A stretch of 64,000 nucleotides of DNA, from the NCBI RefSeq assembly GCF_000487995.2, contig NZ_CP097562.1, positions 372,001 to 436,000 of the forward strand, read 5' to 3'. Positions 36,987 through 46,077 of the stretch are shown here, one piece after another; positions within the stretch are counted from its first letter, which is position 1; each line of letters opens with the position of its first letter. A model generated the notes under the pieces. The model worked only from the letters and a program-made list of their open reading frames with translations, searched no databases and was not told the origin of the DNA. This DNA comes from Mucispirillum schaedleri ASF457. GTDB taxonomy: Bacteria > Chrysiogenota > Deferribacteres > Deferribacterales > Mucispirillaceae. The translations under genes were made by a program, and so were the position numbers.

Positions 36987-37064
36987 ATGTAAGTAAATTA
37001 TACCTTGATAATTGGTGATATATAATATAAACTCAATTTGTTTAAATTATTTTTGGAGGCAATA

Positions 37065-38144
37065 ATGAATAAAGTTGCAGTATTATCTGGTGACGGTATC
37101 GGACCAGAAGTTATGGCAGAAGCACTTAAAGTGCTTGATGTTATAGCAAAAAAATATAATCATACATTTGAATTTAAAGAAGGATATGTTGGAGGCATAG
37201 CTTATGATAAAACAGGCTTGCCGCTGCCTGAAGAAACAATTCAATTATGTGAAAACTCTAATGCAGTGCTTTTTGGCTCTGTTGGTGGACCTAAATGGGA
37301 AAATTTACCACCAGAAAAACAACCTGAAAGAGGGGCATTGCTTCCTTTAAGAAAACATTTTAATTTATTTGCAAACCTGCGTCCTGTTAAAATATTTCCA
37401 AGCCTTTCTCATGCAAGCTCACTTAAACAAGAACTTGTAAAAGACGGCATAGATATAATATTTTTTAGAGAATTAACTGGTGGTATCTATTTTGGTCAGC
37501 CAAAAAAAATTGCAGAAGATGGAAAATCTGCTGTTGATACTATGGCATATAAAGAAGAAGAAATCAAAAGAATTGCTGTAAAAGCTTTTGAAGCAGCCAG
37601 ACTTCGTAATAAAAAAGTATGTAGTGTTGATAAAGCAAATGTCCTTATGACAAGTATATTATGGAGAAAAATTGTTACAGAGCTTCATGAAAAAGAGTAT
37701 TCTGATATAGAATTAAGCCATATGTTTGTTGATAATGCAGCAATGCAGCTTGTCCGCTGGCCTGCTCAATTTGATGTTATTTTAACAGAAAATATGTTTG
37801 GTGATATTTTAAGTGATGAGGCAGCTATGCTTTCAGGCTCGCTTGGTATGCTTCCATCTGCATCTATTAATGAAAGTGGTTTCGGTTTATATGAGCCTAT
37901 TGGCGGTTCTGCTCCAGATATTGCTGGACAGGGTATTGCAAATCCTATTGCACAAATTCTTTCTGCTGCATTAATGCTGCGATACAGTTTTAAACTTGAT
38001 ACAGAAGCAAAAGCAATAGAACATGCTGTTGCAGATACATTATCTGCAAATATACGCACTCGTGATATTGCTGGTGAATCAAAAGGTGTGAAAATTGTTT
38101 CCACATCTGAAATGGGTAATGAAATCATCAGCAGAATTAAATAA
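37065..38144 (+). CDS. leuB: 3-isopropylmalate dehydrogenase
   Basis: 359 aa from ATG 37065, with GGAGG 5 nt upstream (a TTG at 37038 would lie before the ribosome binding site). The leucine-pathway form is shown by [21 protein letters not shown] and the NAD+ dehydrogenase signature [20 protein letters not shown]. It converts 3-isopropylmalate to 2-oxoisocaproate. No leuA/C/D genes are adjacent, which is unusual. Confidence 0.95.
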   Translation: MNKVAVLSGDGIGPEVMAEALKVLDVIAKKYNHTFEFKEGYVGGIAYDKTGLPLPEETIQLCENSNAVLFGSVGGPKWENLPPEKQPERGALLPLRKHFNLFANLRPVKIFPSLSHASSLKQELVKDGIDIIFFRELTGGIYFGQPKKIAEDGKSAVDTMAYKEEEIKRIAVKAFEAARLRNKKVCSVDKANVLMTSILWRKIVTELHEKEYSDIELSHMFVDNAAMQLVRWPAQFDVILTENMFGDILSDEAAMLSGSLGMLPSASINESGFGLYEPIGGSAPDIAGQGIANPIAQILSAALMLRYSFKLDTEAKAIEHAVADTLSANIRTRDIAGESKGVKIVSTSEMGNEIISRIK

Positions 38145-38145
38145 T

Positions 38146-38859
38146 ATGGTCAAAAAAATATTAACTTTACTCAAAGAATATATAATAGAACACAAAGTAT
38201 TTCTGGCACTTTTTATAGTGCTGGGAATACTTGCATATAAATTCTCTTATATAGATATTCTTATTACAAATCTTTTTTATAATGAAAATGGGTTTTATCT
38301 TGCAGATAATACTTTTGGGCTTATAATATATGAAGGAGCATACTATTTAACTATTGCAGTTATTTTACTGCTTCTTGTTATGCTTCTTTTAAATTTATTT
38401 AAAAATATTAAACCTTTTGGTATGCCAAGAAAAGCTGTAATATTTTTTATAGTTGTAGTTATTATGGCTCCTGGTATTGTTGTAAACAGTATATTAAAAG
38501 AGAATGTAGGCAGACCGCGTCCAATTCATATTACAGAGTATGGTGGAACAGCAGTTTTTCAGCCACCATTTGTAATATCTAACCAGTGCGAGAACAACTG
38601 CTCATTCGTTTCAGGTCATGCTGCTTTTGCTTTTACATTTATGGTGATAGGGCTGCTTTTTAGAAACAGATTAAGGCACATTATCTGCACATCAGGATTT
38701 ATATTTGGTGCATTAGTTGGCTTTGTAAGGATTTTTCAAGGAAAGCATTTTTTTACAGATGTAGTATTTGCATTTTTTTTCACATGGCTTACTATTACAT
38801 TAATTTATAAATTTTTCTATCCTAATGACCAGCTGCCTGATATAATTCAAAAAAATTAA
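38146..38859 (+). CDS. PAP2-family membrane phosphatase
   Basis: 237 aa from ATG 38146, 1 nt after leuB. Six membrane helices. The three phosphatase motifs are visible: KENVGRPRP, CSFVSGHAAFAF (PSGH-like) and RIFQGKHFFTDVVFA (with His and Asp). Members remove phosphate from lipid A (LpxE/F-like), undecaprenyl pyrophosphate or phosphatidylglycerophosphate; nearby LPS export makes an envelope lipid a sensible guess. Confidence 0.85.
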   Translation: MVKKILTLLKEYIIEHKVFLALFIVLGILAYKFSYIDILITNLFYNENGFYLADNTFGLIIYEGAYYLTIAVILLLLVMLLLNLFKNIKPFGMPRKAVIFFIVVVIMAPGIVVNSILKENVGRPRPIHITEYGGTAVFQPPFVISNQCENNCSFVSGHAAFAFTFMVIGLLFRNRLRHIICTSGFIFGALVGFVRIFQGKHFFTDVVFAFFFTWLTITLIYKFFYPNDQLPDIIQKN

Positions 38860-39272
38860 AGATATATTCTGTCTGATACATTATCAGACGGAATATTATT
38901 ATTACTTTCGTTATCCATTAATAAACTATTATTATCTATTGTTATATTATCTGATGAATTATCAGTATATGAAATATTATCATCAGTAGTAATTTCTGAA
39001 TTTTTACTGCTGTTATCATTTGTTGTATTATCTGAAATATTATCTTTTATATAATTATTTGTTACAGTATTATCTTTTATTTCATCAAATTTATTATTAT
39101 CGTCAGTATTGTCATCTTCACTTTCAAGAACTTTTTTTATACCATTATTAAGAGAGCTGTCTACATTATCTATTAAACCAAATCCATTAAACTTATCAAA
39201 TATAAATGCTCCTGCTATTATCAGTATAAAAACTGTGCCAAAAACTATTATTGTAGATACTATATTTTTCAT
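38856..39272 (-). CDS. Membrane-anchored Asn/Asp-rich low-complexity protein
   Basis: 138 aa, no family. One N-terminal membrane helix (IVSTIIVFGTVFILIIAGAF) then a tail almost entirely of D, N, S, T, I and K, with many repeats of the type SDN/TDDN (TTNDNSSKNSEITTDDN). The composition suggests a disordered periplasmic or surface tail. It starts 12 nt after proC with AGGT before the ATG, so it is probably the last gene of the proC operon. The C-terminus overlaps the PAP2 stop by 4 nt. Confidence 0.5.
   Translation of the reverse strand: MKNIVSTIIVFGTVFILIIAGAFIFDKFNGFGLIDNVDSSLNNGIKKVLESEDDNTDDNNKFDEIKDNTVTNNYIKDNISDNTTNDNSSKNSEITTDDNISYTDNSSDNITIDNNSLLMDNESNNNIPSDNVSDRIYL
38865..38895 (+). 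terminator. Strong hairpin at the meeting point of convergent genes
   Basis: TATTCTGTCTGATA (38865-38878) pairs with TATCAGACGGAATA (38882-38895) with one mismatch and a 3-nt loop. It follows the PAP2 stop by 5 nt but lies inside the last codons (SDNVSDRI) of the converging Asn-rich gene, so the two transcripts share it. Confidence 0.55.
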
Positions 39273-39284
39273 AAATTACCTGCC

Positions 39285-40076
39285 TTATTTTTTTGAAAAT
39301 AATAATGTTTTTTCGTATGCTTTATATAATGCAGAAATTACTGCACCTCTTACACCTTTTGATTCTAACTCTGCCAGTCCTTCTATTGTAGAGCCTGCTG
39401 GTGATGTAACTTTATCTTTTAATACAGCAGGATGCATTTCTGTATTATAAACCATACCACCAGAGCCCTGCACTGCCATAGCTGATAATGATATGGCAAG
39501 TTCTCGTTGAAGTCCCATTTTTACACCTGCATCACTCATTGCTTCTATTATCTGGTATATAAATGCAGGAGAGCATCCTGTTAATGATGATACTGCATCT
39601 ATTTTGCTTTCATCTATCTCAATGAACATACCTAATTTAGAAAAAATCGTTTTAAAAATGTTTTTATCATTTTCTACTATATTTGCACCATATACATACG
39701 CTAAAACACCTTTGCATATCTGAACTGGTGTATTAGGCATAGTTCTAATTATTTTAAGCCTTTTATTTACATTTTCCATATCATTTATACTTATTCCTGA
39801 AGCGACTGACACGATAACTTTATCTGCAAGCTCATTTTGATACAGTTCCAAAACATTAATTAAAGCATAAGGTTTAACTGCAAGTAAAATAATACTGTTT
39901 TTTTTAATTACTTCTATATTATCTGCTGCTGTTACACCATATTTTAATGATAATTTTTCAGCTTTGCTTTGATTATAGTTTGATACTACTATATTTTTGC
40001 AGTCTAATGTTTTTGATTTTAATATACCAGCAATTATGGCTTCTGATATATTTCCTGCCCCTATTATTCCTAACAT
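39285..40076 (-). CDS. proC: Pyrroline-5-carboxylate reductase
   Basis: 263 aa from ATG 40076, which overlaps the upstream stop as TAATG. Last step of proline synthesis. Rossmann motif GIIGAGNISEAIIAGIL (3-19), RTMPNTPVQI and the family signature region around LTGCSPAFIYQIIEAMSDAG and TVKDKVTSPAGSTIEGL-like sequence are present. Confidence 0.94.
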   Translation of the reverse strand: MLGIIGAGNISEAIIAGILKSKTLDCKNIVVSNYNQSKAEKLSLKYGVTAADNIEVIKKNSIILLAVKPYALINVLELYQNELADKVIVSVASGISINDMENVNKRLKIIRTMPNTPVQICKGVLAYVYGANIVENDKNIFKTIFSKLGMFIEIDESKIDAVSSLTGCSPAFIYQIIEAMSDAGVKMGLQRELAISLSAMAVQGSGGMVYNTEMHPAVLKDKVTSPAGSTIEGLAELESKGVRGAVISALYKAYEKTLLFSKK

Positions 40077-40885
40077 TATACTAATTTCTCCTTTATCCAT
40101 TCTGCTATATCACTGATAATTTTAACTGAATGTTTTTCTGTTAAAATATGTTTTACATTATATAATTTATTATTATATTTATATATTGTTTTATCATTTG
40201 ATACCATTTCATTTACTTTTTTTTCTGCTTCTTTTGGTGATATTAACACATCTTTTTCAGAAACAGCAAGAAGAACTGGTATATTAATATCTTTAACATA
40301 ATTTGATATTTCATCCTGCAACAGTTTCAGCTGATAAGTTTGCTCTGTTGGAAAAACAGGATAGTTGTATTCTAATTCATTTATATGCCTTGGAATATTT
40401 TTAATAATTTTTCTTATATAAGATATAAGAAAAAAACATGGTATATTCACCTTATATGCAGGTGCTAGAAGTGCAAGGCAGTCGCATTTATTAAATTTTG
40501 CTGCAGCTGTAGCTAATAAACCACCATTAGACTGCCCTGCTATACATATTTTATTACAATATGAAGCAAGAGTATTATATCCTGCAGAAATACTTTCATA
40601 CCAGTCTAAATAATTAGTTTTATAAAAATTATCAAGTGTGCAGCCATGACCTGCAACTCTTACAACATAAACACTAATATCATATTTTTCCAGCTCATAA
40701 GCAAGTGGCAAAAGCTCATTTGGTGAAGCTGCAAATCCATGAATTAAAAGCACACCTTTATCTGAATGTTTACGAAAATATGGTTTATTACCATCATCTG
40801 CAACACCAGCACTTTCTGCTGTTAATAAATCAAAGTTATAAATTTCTTCTATTGACTTTTCTATTTTTTTAAATGGATACAGCAA
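40076..40885 (-). CDS. Alpha/beta hydrolase (carboxylesterase-like)
   Basis: 269 aa from a TTG start at 40885 with AGGTGA just upstream. Oxyanion-side motif LLIHGFAASPNEL, nucleophile Ser in IAGQSNGGLLA, Asp in AVSEKDVLI and His in TEKHSVKI complete the triad. It resembles bacterial carboxylesterases acting on short acyl esters. The substrate is unknown. Coupled to proC and 4 nt after the MBL gene. Confidence 0.85.
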   Translation of the reverse strand: MLYPFKKIEKSIEEIYNFDLLTAESAGVADDGNKPYFRKHSDKGVLLIHGFAASPNELLPLAYELEKYDISVYVVRVAGHGCTLDNFYKTNYLDWYESISAGYNTLASYCNKICIAGQSNGGLLATAAAKFNKCDCLALLAPAYKVNIPCFFLISYIRKIIKNIPRHINELEYNYPVFPTEQTYQLKLLQDEISNYVKDINIPVLLAVSEKDVLISPKEAEKKVNEMVSNDKTIYKYNNKLYNVKHILTEKHSVKIISDIAEWIKEKLV

Positions 40886-40889
40886 TTAT

Positions 40890-41894
40890 TCACCTGTTTA
40901 ACTCTAATTTTATTATTTTATCCATATCTAAATCAGTATATAATTCTTGAAAAAAAACATCTCTCATTCTATCATATTTTGGTGCAAAATGACCAAATGA
41001 AACATAAGTAGAATTTGAATTTTTATATACTGCTTTTGAAACTCCTATTGATAAATGATTTTTTTCTATTGCATGTATTACATCATTATTCATAAAAACA
41101 GACTCAATTAATAATATATAGCTGTCTTTTGCAAGTTTTACTGCCTTTTTATAATTAGAAAAACTTGGAGCAATATCTGTAATATATGTAATATCCTGAC
41201 ATACAGGATACCCTGCCAGCTTTTCTGCAAGTTCATTAATATAATACTGCTTAATACCATAAACTGTATTGACATTTATTATATCGTTGCTTTTATTATA
41301 TAATAATGCTTCTTTTAATAATTTAACCCATGGACCTTTTACAAAACCATATTCTTCCATTTTATCCTTATTAATAGATATACGCTTTGGCTCTTTTACT
41401 CTGTAACCTGCAGATATAGTCCCATGGTCAAAAAATTCATATTCCAAAGAAAAATCATTATTTAATATAAGATGATTATTATTAACTGTAAAGCTTTCTT
41501 CCTTAAAACCGTTTTTTGCAGCAAATTCTGCACCTTTCATACCATTTTCAGATAATTCTATTACAATAAAAGTAATATCATAATCATATATAAGGTTCCA
41601 TGTATAACTAGCCAGCTTTCCTTTTACATTATTAATAAACCCAGAAGGACCAAAAAAAGTAATTTTATTACCGGAAAGCAAAGCTGTTCTTAAAAACCTG
41701 TCAAACCCACTGAAATGGTCTATATGGGTGTGGCTTATAAATACATGAGAAATATCATTTATTTCTGAATTATCAATATTTCCAAGCCTGCCGCAGTCAA
41801 AAAGAAGTGCTTTTTTCATATATACATTTCTAACAAATATGCCACTATCATCAAATGGAGAGTTAAGCCTTCTTATTGTATAATTTGATTTCAT
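40890..41894 (-). CDS. MBL-fold metallo-hydrolase, RNase Z-like
   Basis: 334 aa. Zinc motif HTHIDHFSGFDRFLR (the HxHxDH core), with YRVKEP and later Asp/His positions as in RNase Z-type proteins; the region GPSGFINNVKGKL is also typical. Housekeeping RNase Z keeps a longer exosite arm that I cannot identify, so this may be a paralog cleaving other substrates. It overlaps the upstream kinase gene by ATGA. Confidence 0.75.
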   Translation of the reverse strand: MKSNYTIRRLNSPFDDSGIFVRNVYMKKALLFDCGRLGNIDNSEINDISHVFISHTHIDHFSGFDRFLRTALLSGNKITFFGPSGFINNVKGKLASYTWNLIYDYDITFIVIELSENGMKGAEFAAKNGFKEESFTVNNNHLILNNDFSLEYEFFDHGTISAGYRVKEPKRISINKDKMEEYGFVKGPWVKLLKEALLYNKSNDIINVNTVYGIKQYYINELAEKLAGYPVCQDITYITDIAPSFSNYKKAVKLAKDSYILLIESVFMNNDVIHAIEKNHLSIGVSKAVYKNSNSTYVSFGHFAPKYDRMRDVFFQELYTDLDMDKIIKLELNR

Positions 41895-43435
41895 TTTATT
41901 AAAAATTTCTTTATTTCCTCTATATTATCATCTACATTTCCAGTTGTAATTATAGTTAAATCAGCTTTTGGTTTATTAGATGTTTTTCTTTGTTTTTCAG
42001 CTATTTCTATTCTGCCGTCAGTAATAGTAGTTAATTTTTCTCTTTTTTTAAGCCTTGCCATAATTATATCTTTTGGTGCATCAAACTCAATAAAAGTAAT
42101 ATTTCCAGTATTGTGTTTTGTATATTCTTCTAAATATTCTTTTTTTGTATATGATGCATCTACAATACTCATCCTGCCTATTTTATGTTTTTCTTCTACA
42201 AGCCGTCCAAGCTCATTATATAATTTTAAAGAATTTTCAAAAGAATATATACCTGTATCCCAGTTTAGATACTGTCGTGTAGTGATTTCTATGCCTGCCA
42301 TTTCTTTTCTAACTGCATCAGAAGTGAATAAAGCAGCAGGAAAACGCTTTACAAAAGCATTTGCATTTTTTGATTTACCTGTTCCCATTAAACCAAAAAA
42401 TACAAGATTATTCTGCTCCATGGATTTTGCATAAAATAAAGACATATCTATTAATTTTTTTATTTCATTGACTTTTCCATCATATAATTCCCATGATTTA
42501 TCTTTTCCGTCAACTAAAAAACATGTTACTTTTGCTCTTACATAAGCAAGATAACATCTGTAATAGTTTATTAATTTTAAACTTAATTCATCATCAAAAA
42601 CAGATAAAAATCCAGACAAAAAGCTGTCTGCTAAATCTGTTCTATCCATACTGTCAAGCTCCATAGATAAAAATGAAGCTTCTGAAATTACATCATTAAA
42701 ACGGAACCTTTTATTAAATTCTATGCAGTCTATTAACCCAACTGTTTCATCATCATTAAAATAAATATGTTCAAGCCTTAAATCACCATGACCATTTTTA
42801 ATATAGCCATCTTCTGCCCTTTTAACAAAAATATCTTTATTCTCTTCAAGAAAACCAAGAGTTTTTACCATGATATAGTCATAACTTTCTTTATCAATTA
42901 ATGATGAAATATATTTTTCTGTTTGGTTAAAATTTTCAACAGCATTAAATTTAATCACATCAAAATGAGTATCAAACTCTTCGTCTTTTGGTGCAGGTTC
43001 TAAATTTTTAAAAAGTAAAGCAACCTGACTTCCTATTCTATACATATCATCAAAAGTAATAAGTCCGTCTTCTATTCTTTTTTGAAGAAAATCTTCATCT
43101 TTAATGCGTTTCATTTTTAATACATATTCTATTGCAGTTAAAGAACTTTCCACAGGAACAAGTGCAAAATCTTTTTCATTCTGCCTTACTATTTTAAGAA
43201 CTTCTAAATATATATCTTTTGAAAATCTATCATTTAAATCTTTTTCTAAAATACTATACATTTTTCTGCTTTTAGCAAGCCTGTAATCAAGAAACCCAAA
43301 ATCTACAGGCTTTTTAATTTTATAAACATATTCATCACCTATTACAGCATAAGAAATATGTGTTTCTTTTACAATTTTTGCTCCTGTAATATTTTTTAAA
43401 ATGATAACTGAAGATGATAAATCCTTACTGTTCAT
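41891..43435 (-). CDS. Aminoglycoside-phosphotransferase-like / AAA_33 kinase fusion protein
   Basis: 514 aa from ATG 43435 (AAAGGA 7 nt upstream; the frame could extend to 43468). Residues 1-325 resemble the APH kinase fold: a Lys in YKIKKPVDFGFLDY, HGDLRLEHIYF as the catalytic loop and GLIDCIEFNKRFR as the Mg2+ loop. Residues about 340-514 are a P-loop kinase domain with LMGTGKSKNANAF and RLKKREK. This two-domain protein is widespread in bacteria; its substrate is not known. Drug resistance should not be assumed. Confidence 0.82.
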   Translation of the reverse strand: MNSKDLSSSVIILKNITGAKIVKETHISYAVIGDEYVYKIKKPVDFGFLDYRLAKSRKMYSILEKDLNDRFSKDIYLEVLKIVRQNEKDFALVPVESSLTAIEYVLKMKRIKDEDFLQKRIEDGLITFDDMYRIGSQVALLFKNLEPAPKDEEFDTHFDVIKFNAVENFNQTEKYISSLIDKESYDYIMVKTLGFLEENKDIFVKRAEDGYIKNGHGDLRLEHIYFNDDETVGLIDCIEFNKRFRFNDVISEASFLSMELDSMDRTDLADSFLSGFLSVFDDELSLKLINYYRCYLAYVRAKVTCFLVDGKDKSWELYDGKVNEIKKLIDMSLFYAKSMEQNNLVFFGLMGTGKSKNANAFVKRFPAALFTSDAVRKEMAGIEITTRQYLNWDTGIYSFENSLKLYNELGRLVEEKHKIGRMSIVDASYTKKEYLEEYTKHNTGNITFIEFDAPKDIIMARLKKREKLTTITDGRIEIAEKQRKTSNKPKADLTIITTGNVDDNIEEIKKFLIK

Positions 43436-43455
43436 AATAATATCCTTTATTTTAT

Positions 43456-43863
43456 TTATTTTATACACATTCTTAAATACAAGATACCAGTATTATTATC
43501 AAGAAAACTATCTATTTCAACAGCATCACTTATAACTGTATTAGAACGCTGCCTTGATGATGTAGTCATATCTTTTTCAATGTTTGTCTGCTTATTATTT
43601 CTGCTTTCTACAGTCTTTTTCACTTCTAATTCATTAGAAATACTTATTTCAACAGCCTTTGAAAGTTCTGCTAGTGTATTCATTCTAGCAATTTTTTTTT
43701 GCAGGGAAATATTACTGTTTTTTGGTGCAGAGCCTGCTGCACAGTAAGAATATCCATTAATATCAGGCATCAACACCCATTCAGGTATTTCATCTGCAAA
43801 AGATATTCTTGGTAATAATAAGAATATGATATTTATATAAAAAAAGAAAGAAATAATTTTCAT
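43456..43863 (-). CDS. LPP20-like secreted protein, paralog 3
   Basis: 135 aa with a signal peptide (FFFYINIIFLLLPRISFA, cleavage near SFADE). The mature part has PEWVLMP then GYSYCAAGSAP and a helix ARMNTLAELSKAVEISI, the LPP20/FlgP pattern (W, GxG/S, RA..LA). It lacks a lipobox, unlike its two neighbours. Ribosome binding site GAGGG. The third of three tandem relatives. Confidence 0.65.
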   Translation of the reverse strand: MKIISFFFYINIIFLLLPRISFADEIPEWVLMPDINGYSYCAAGSAPKNSNISLQKKIARMNTLAELSKAVEISISNELEVKKTVESRNNKQTNIEKDMTTSSRQRSNTVISDAVEIDSFLDNNTGILYLRMCIK

Positions 43864-43897
43864 AAAACCCTCTTTATATTATATAACAGGTTTCAAA

Positions 43898-44344
43898 TTA
43901 TTCTGCAATCATATAAATATACATTTCTTTACTTACTGGATGCACCCAAATTTCTTTAATATAAGCTTTTACATTTTGCTGAGTTTTATAACTTGAAATA
44001 TTTTTTGAAGTAGTATCAGGAAGTTTTGTATTATTTAAAGATTTAGAAGAAACAAGTAATATTGAATTAACTAAAACACCTTTTTGACGGGCAATATCTT
44101 CCAATGCTCTTTTTGAAGCTAGTTCTTTTTGACCTGCATATCCATTAATATGTGCAGCACAATAACCAACACCACCAATTAAACCATTTCTTGAAGGATT
44201 AATTACCCATTCAGGAACCTGAATATCAGATGCATAACTACTGGTGCTGTATTTAGAAGCACAGCTTGAAAAAAACATACAAACAGCACAGGAAGAAAAA
44301 ATGAAAAAGGCGGATAAAATCCGCCTGTAAATTTTAATATCCAT
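43898..44344 (-). CDS. LPP20-like lipoprotein, paralog 2
   Basis: 148 aa. N-region KIYRR, hydrophobic core ILSAFFIFSSC and lipobox FFSSC (Cys at about 28) mark an outer-membrane lipoprotein. The mature region has VPEWVINPSRNGLIGGVGYC and QKELASKRALEDIAR, the LPP20 pattern. Its ATG overlaps the upstream gene by 11 nt and has no good ribosome binding site, so it depends on coupling. A perfect terminator hairpin lies within its signal-peptide codons (44308-44326). Confidence 0.7.
   Translation of the reverse strand: MDIKIYRRILSAFFIFSSCAVCMFFSSCASKYSTSSYASDIQVPEWVINPSRNGLIGGVGYCAAHINGYAGQKELASKRALEDIARQKGVLVNSILLVSSKSLNNTKLPDTTSKNISSYKTQQNVKAYIKEIWVHPVSKEMYIYMIAE
44308..44326 (-). terminator. 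Intrinsic terminator inside the signal-peptide codons of the downstream gene
   Basis: On the minus strand AGGCGGAT-TTT-ATCCGCCT is an 8-bp GC-rich perfect stem followed by TTTTC and ATTTTTT. It begins 7 nt after the stop of the upstream LPP20-like gene and codes for RRILSAFF in the overlapping downstream gene. It should partially end transcription between the two lipoproteins. Confidence 0.7.
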
Positions 44345-44933
44345 CTAACTGATTATTAGGAGTTTTCATTACCTTTTCAATCTGCTCATCCATCTCTTTT
44401 AAAGCATTTTTAGCTTGAATTTGCTGCCATAATGCCTGTTCATTACGATAGCTTGATGTGATTTGAGCTTTAATATCTTCTTCCATTGCAGGAGCATCTG
44501 CAACTACAAGTATAAATAATTCATTACATTCTGAAGATATCCATGTTTGCTTTGCTTTTGAGCCTGTTAATGTTTGGTTTGCTAACTGACGAGAAACATT
44601 AGAAGATACTTTATCTACTGTTTGAGCATCTCCAATACCTGTAGTTTGAGTAAAGTTTTTGACCATATTGCTTACTTTTAGCTGAAGCATACGAGCTATT
44701 TCATCTCTGCCGTTTGCAAGTGCTTCTGTTCTTGCAAAAGAAAGTCCAGCATTACCAATTTGAGCACTGCCAACTGCAGAAAGACCACCTTCTGCTCCAC
44801 CCATAATCACCCATGATGGTGCATCTTTGTAGCACTTATTAAACTGAGCAGCTGAAACTGTCTTATTTTTTGAAGAACAACCTGCAATAACTAATGATGT
44901 TATTACTAAAACAAGTAACAATATTTTTTTCAT
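44334..44933 (-). CDS. LPP20/FlgP-like lipoprotein, paralog 1
   Basis: 199 aa. Signal peptide with lipobox VIAGC (Cys 19). The mature protein has APSWVIMGGAEGGLSAVGSA, RTEALANGRDEIARMLQLKV and a C-terminal helical part (MEEDIKAQITSSYRNEQALW). This is the LPP20 family, which includes FlgP of the outer-membrane flagellar disk in Vibrio and Campylobacter. It has its own promoter candidate (44954-44981) and GGAGG. Confidence 0.78.
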   Translation of the reverse strand: MKKILLLVLVITSLVIAGCSSKNKTVSAAQFNKCYKDAPSWVIMGGAEGGLSAVGSAQIGNAGLSFARTEALANGRDEIARMLQLKVSNMVKNFTQTTGIGDAQTVDKVSSNVSRQLANQTLTGSKAKQTWISSECNELFILVVADAPAMEEDIKAQITSSYRNEQALWQQIQAKNALKEMDEQIEKVMKTPNNQLDGY

Positions 44934-44953
44934 AAAATTCCTCCATATACTTA

Positions 44954-44981
44954 AATATAACTACTTTTTTGTTATATTCAA
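44954..44981 (-). promoter_or_regulatory. Promoter candidate before the first LPP20 gene
   Basis: TTGAAT (44976-44981), a 16-bp spacer and TATATT (44954-44959) on the minus strand, in the only sizeable gap (51 bp) of this gene run. Confidence 0.45.
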
Positions 44982-44984
44982 TGT

Positions 44985-46076
44985 TTATTTTCTAATAATA
45001 AGTTCATTATAACTTAGTTTTGTTACTTTATATTTATTATCTTTTTCTAAAAATACAGCTAAATAATAAGATTTATCAGGATAGTCCACAATTAAAGATG
45101 AATCATCCTGTTCTTTTACCTGTAAAACAAAAGGAATATTTTTCAAATCATTTTTTAAATCAGCTAAATCATCAATTAAAGTATTTGCCCCAGTTAAAAC
45201 AATTCTAATTGATTTATAATTATCTCCAAGCACTTTTTCAGAAACCTGAGATACAAGTTTAACTGCGGTATTATTTGCCATACTTTTATATATATTAACT
45301 GCGGCATTATTCAGCGTTGCTCCCTGTGACCTGCCTGAAAAAAAACCGCTGTTTAATATTTTTATTTTATTATTTTCTTTTTCTATAAGTTTCCAGTTAA
45401 GCTCACCAGAAACCATTTTAAAAGAAACAGTGCCATAGCCTGCATTATTTCCCATATCTATAATAGATAGAATACCCAGCAAAATGTTCCTGCACATTTC
45501 ATTTTTTATTAAATTATCTATACTTTTATATGTAGTATTATTAAAAGCAGCATTAAAATTGTTTGATGTAATTAAGCTGTAATCAACTAAATTAACATTA
45601 AATCCCTTTTCTTCCAGCTGTTTTATTACTGCCATATTAAAAGCATTATCAAATAACAGTTTATTATTTTCAGGCATACTGCCTGCAATCATTACACAAA
45701 TTGATGTATCACTTGATATTACATCAATAAGATTTTCTACCTTTTCTGGAATAACATCTGCTTTAATTTTTATAATATATTTATTATCTTTTACATATTC
45801 TTCTACAATATTATAAGATTTTATTGTTGCAGAAAGCTCAGTTTTAACAGCTTCATCTGCAATCTCTGCATTATTAATAATTGTATCTATCTTTACTTTT
45901 GCAGGGCTTACTGTTTCTACAGCAGTCCATTTAGCTCTTGATAAAGCCATAGCTTTAGCTGATGACTTATCATTATTTATAATTAAAGCTTCACCAGTTG
46001 TTTCTATTTCAATAGCAAAAACAGTGCCAATATAGAAAATAAAAAGTAATAACAAAATAATATTGAGTCTAATCAC
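44985..46076 (-). CDS. FlgT-like secreted protein
   Basis: 363 aa from a GTG start. Signal peptide (IILLLLFIFYIGTVFA). The mature N-terminus IETTGEALIINNDKSSAKAM, followed by ALSRAKWTAVETV, matches the FlgT N-terminal domain pattern. The middle (VCVMIAG-like segment, about 125-290) resembles the FlgT TolB-N-like domain. FlgT and FlgP build the H-ring/disk around the motor. The gene next door is an LPP20 lipoprotein, which supports the call; the match is from pattern memory, so moderate. Confidence 0.6.
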   Translation of the reverse strand: MIRLNIILLLLFIFYIGTVFAIEIETTGEALIINNDKSSAKAMALSRAKWTAVETVSPAKVKIDTIINNAEIADEAVKTELSATIKSYNIVEEYVKDNKYIIKIKADVIPEKVENLIDVISSDTSICVMIAGSMPENNKLLFDNAFNMAVIKQLEEKGFNVNLVDYSLITSNNFNAAFNNTTYKSIDNLIKNEMCRNILLGILSIIDMGNNAGYGTVSFKMVSGELNWKLIEKENNKIKILNSGFFSGRSQGATLNNAAVNIYKSMANNTAVKLVSQVSEKVLGDNYKSIRIVLTGANTLIDDLADLKNDLKNIPFVLQVKEQDDSSLIVDYPDKSYYLAVFLEKDNKYKVTKLSYNELIIRK

Positions 46077-46077
46077 C

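Noticed and set aside
41891-43435. Aminoglycoside resistance gene
   Set aside because: The kinase-like half is fused to an AAA_33 domain, a widespread chromosomal protein type, and sits in a housekeeping operon without mobile signatures.
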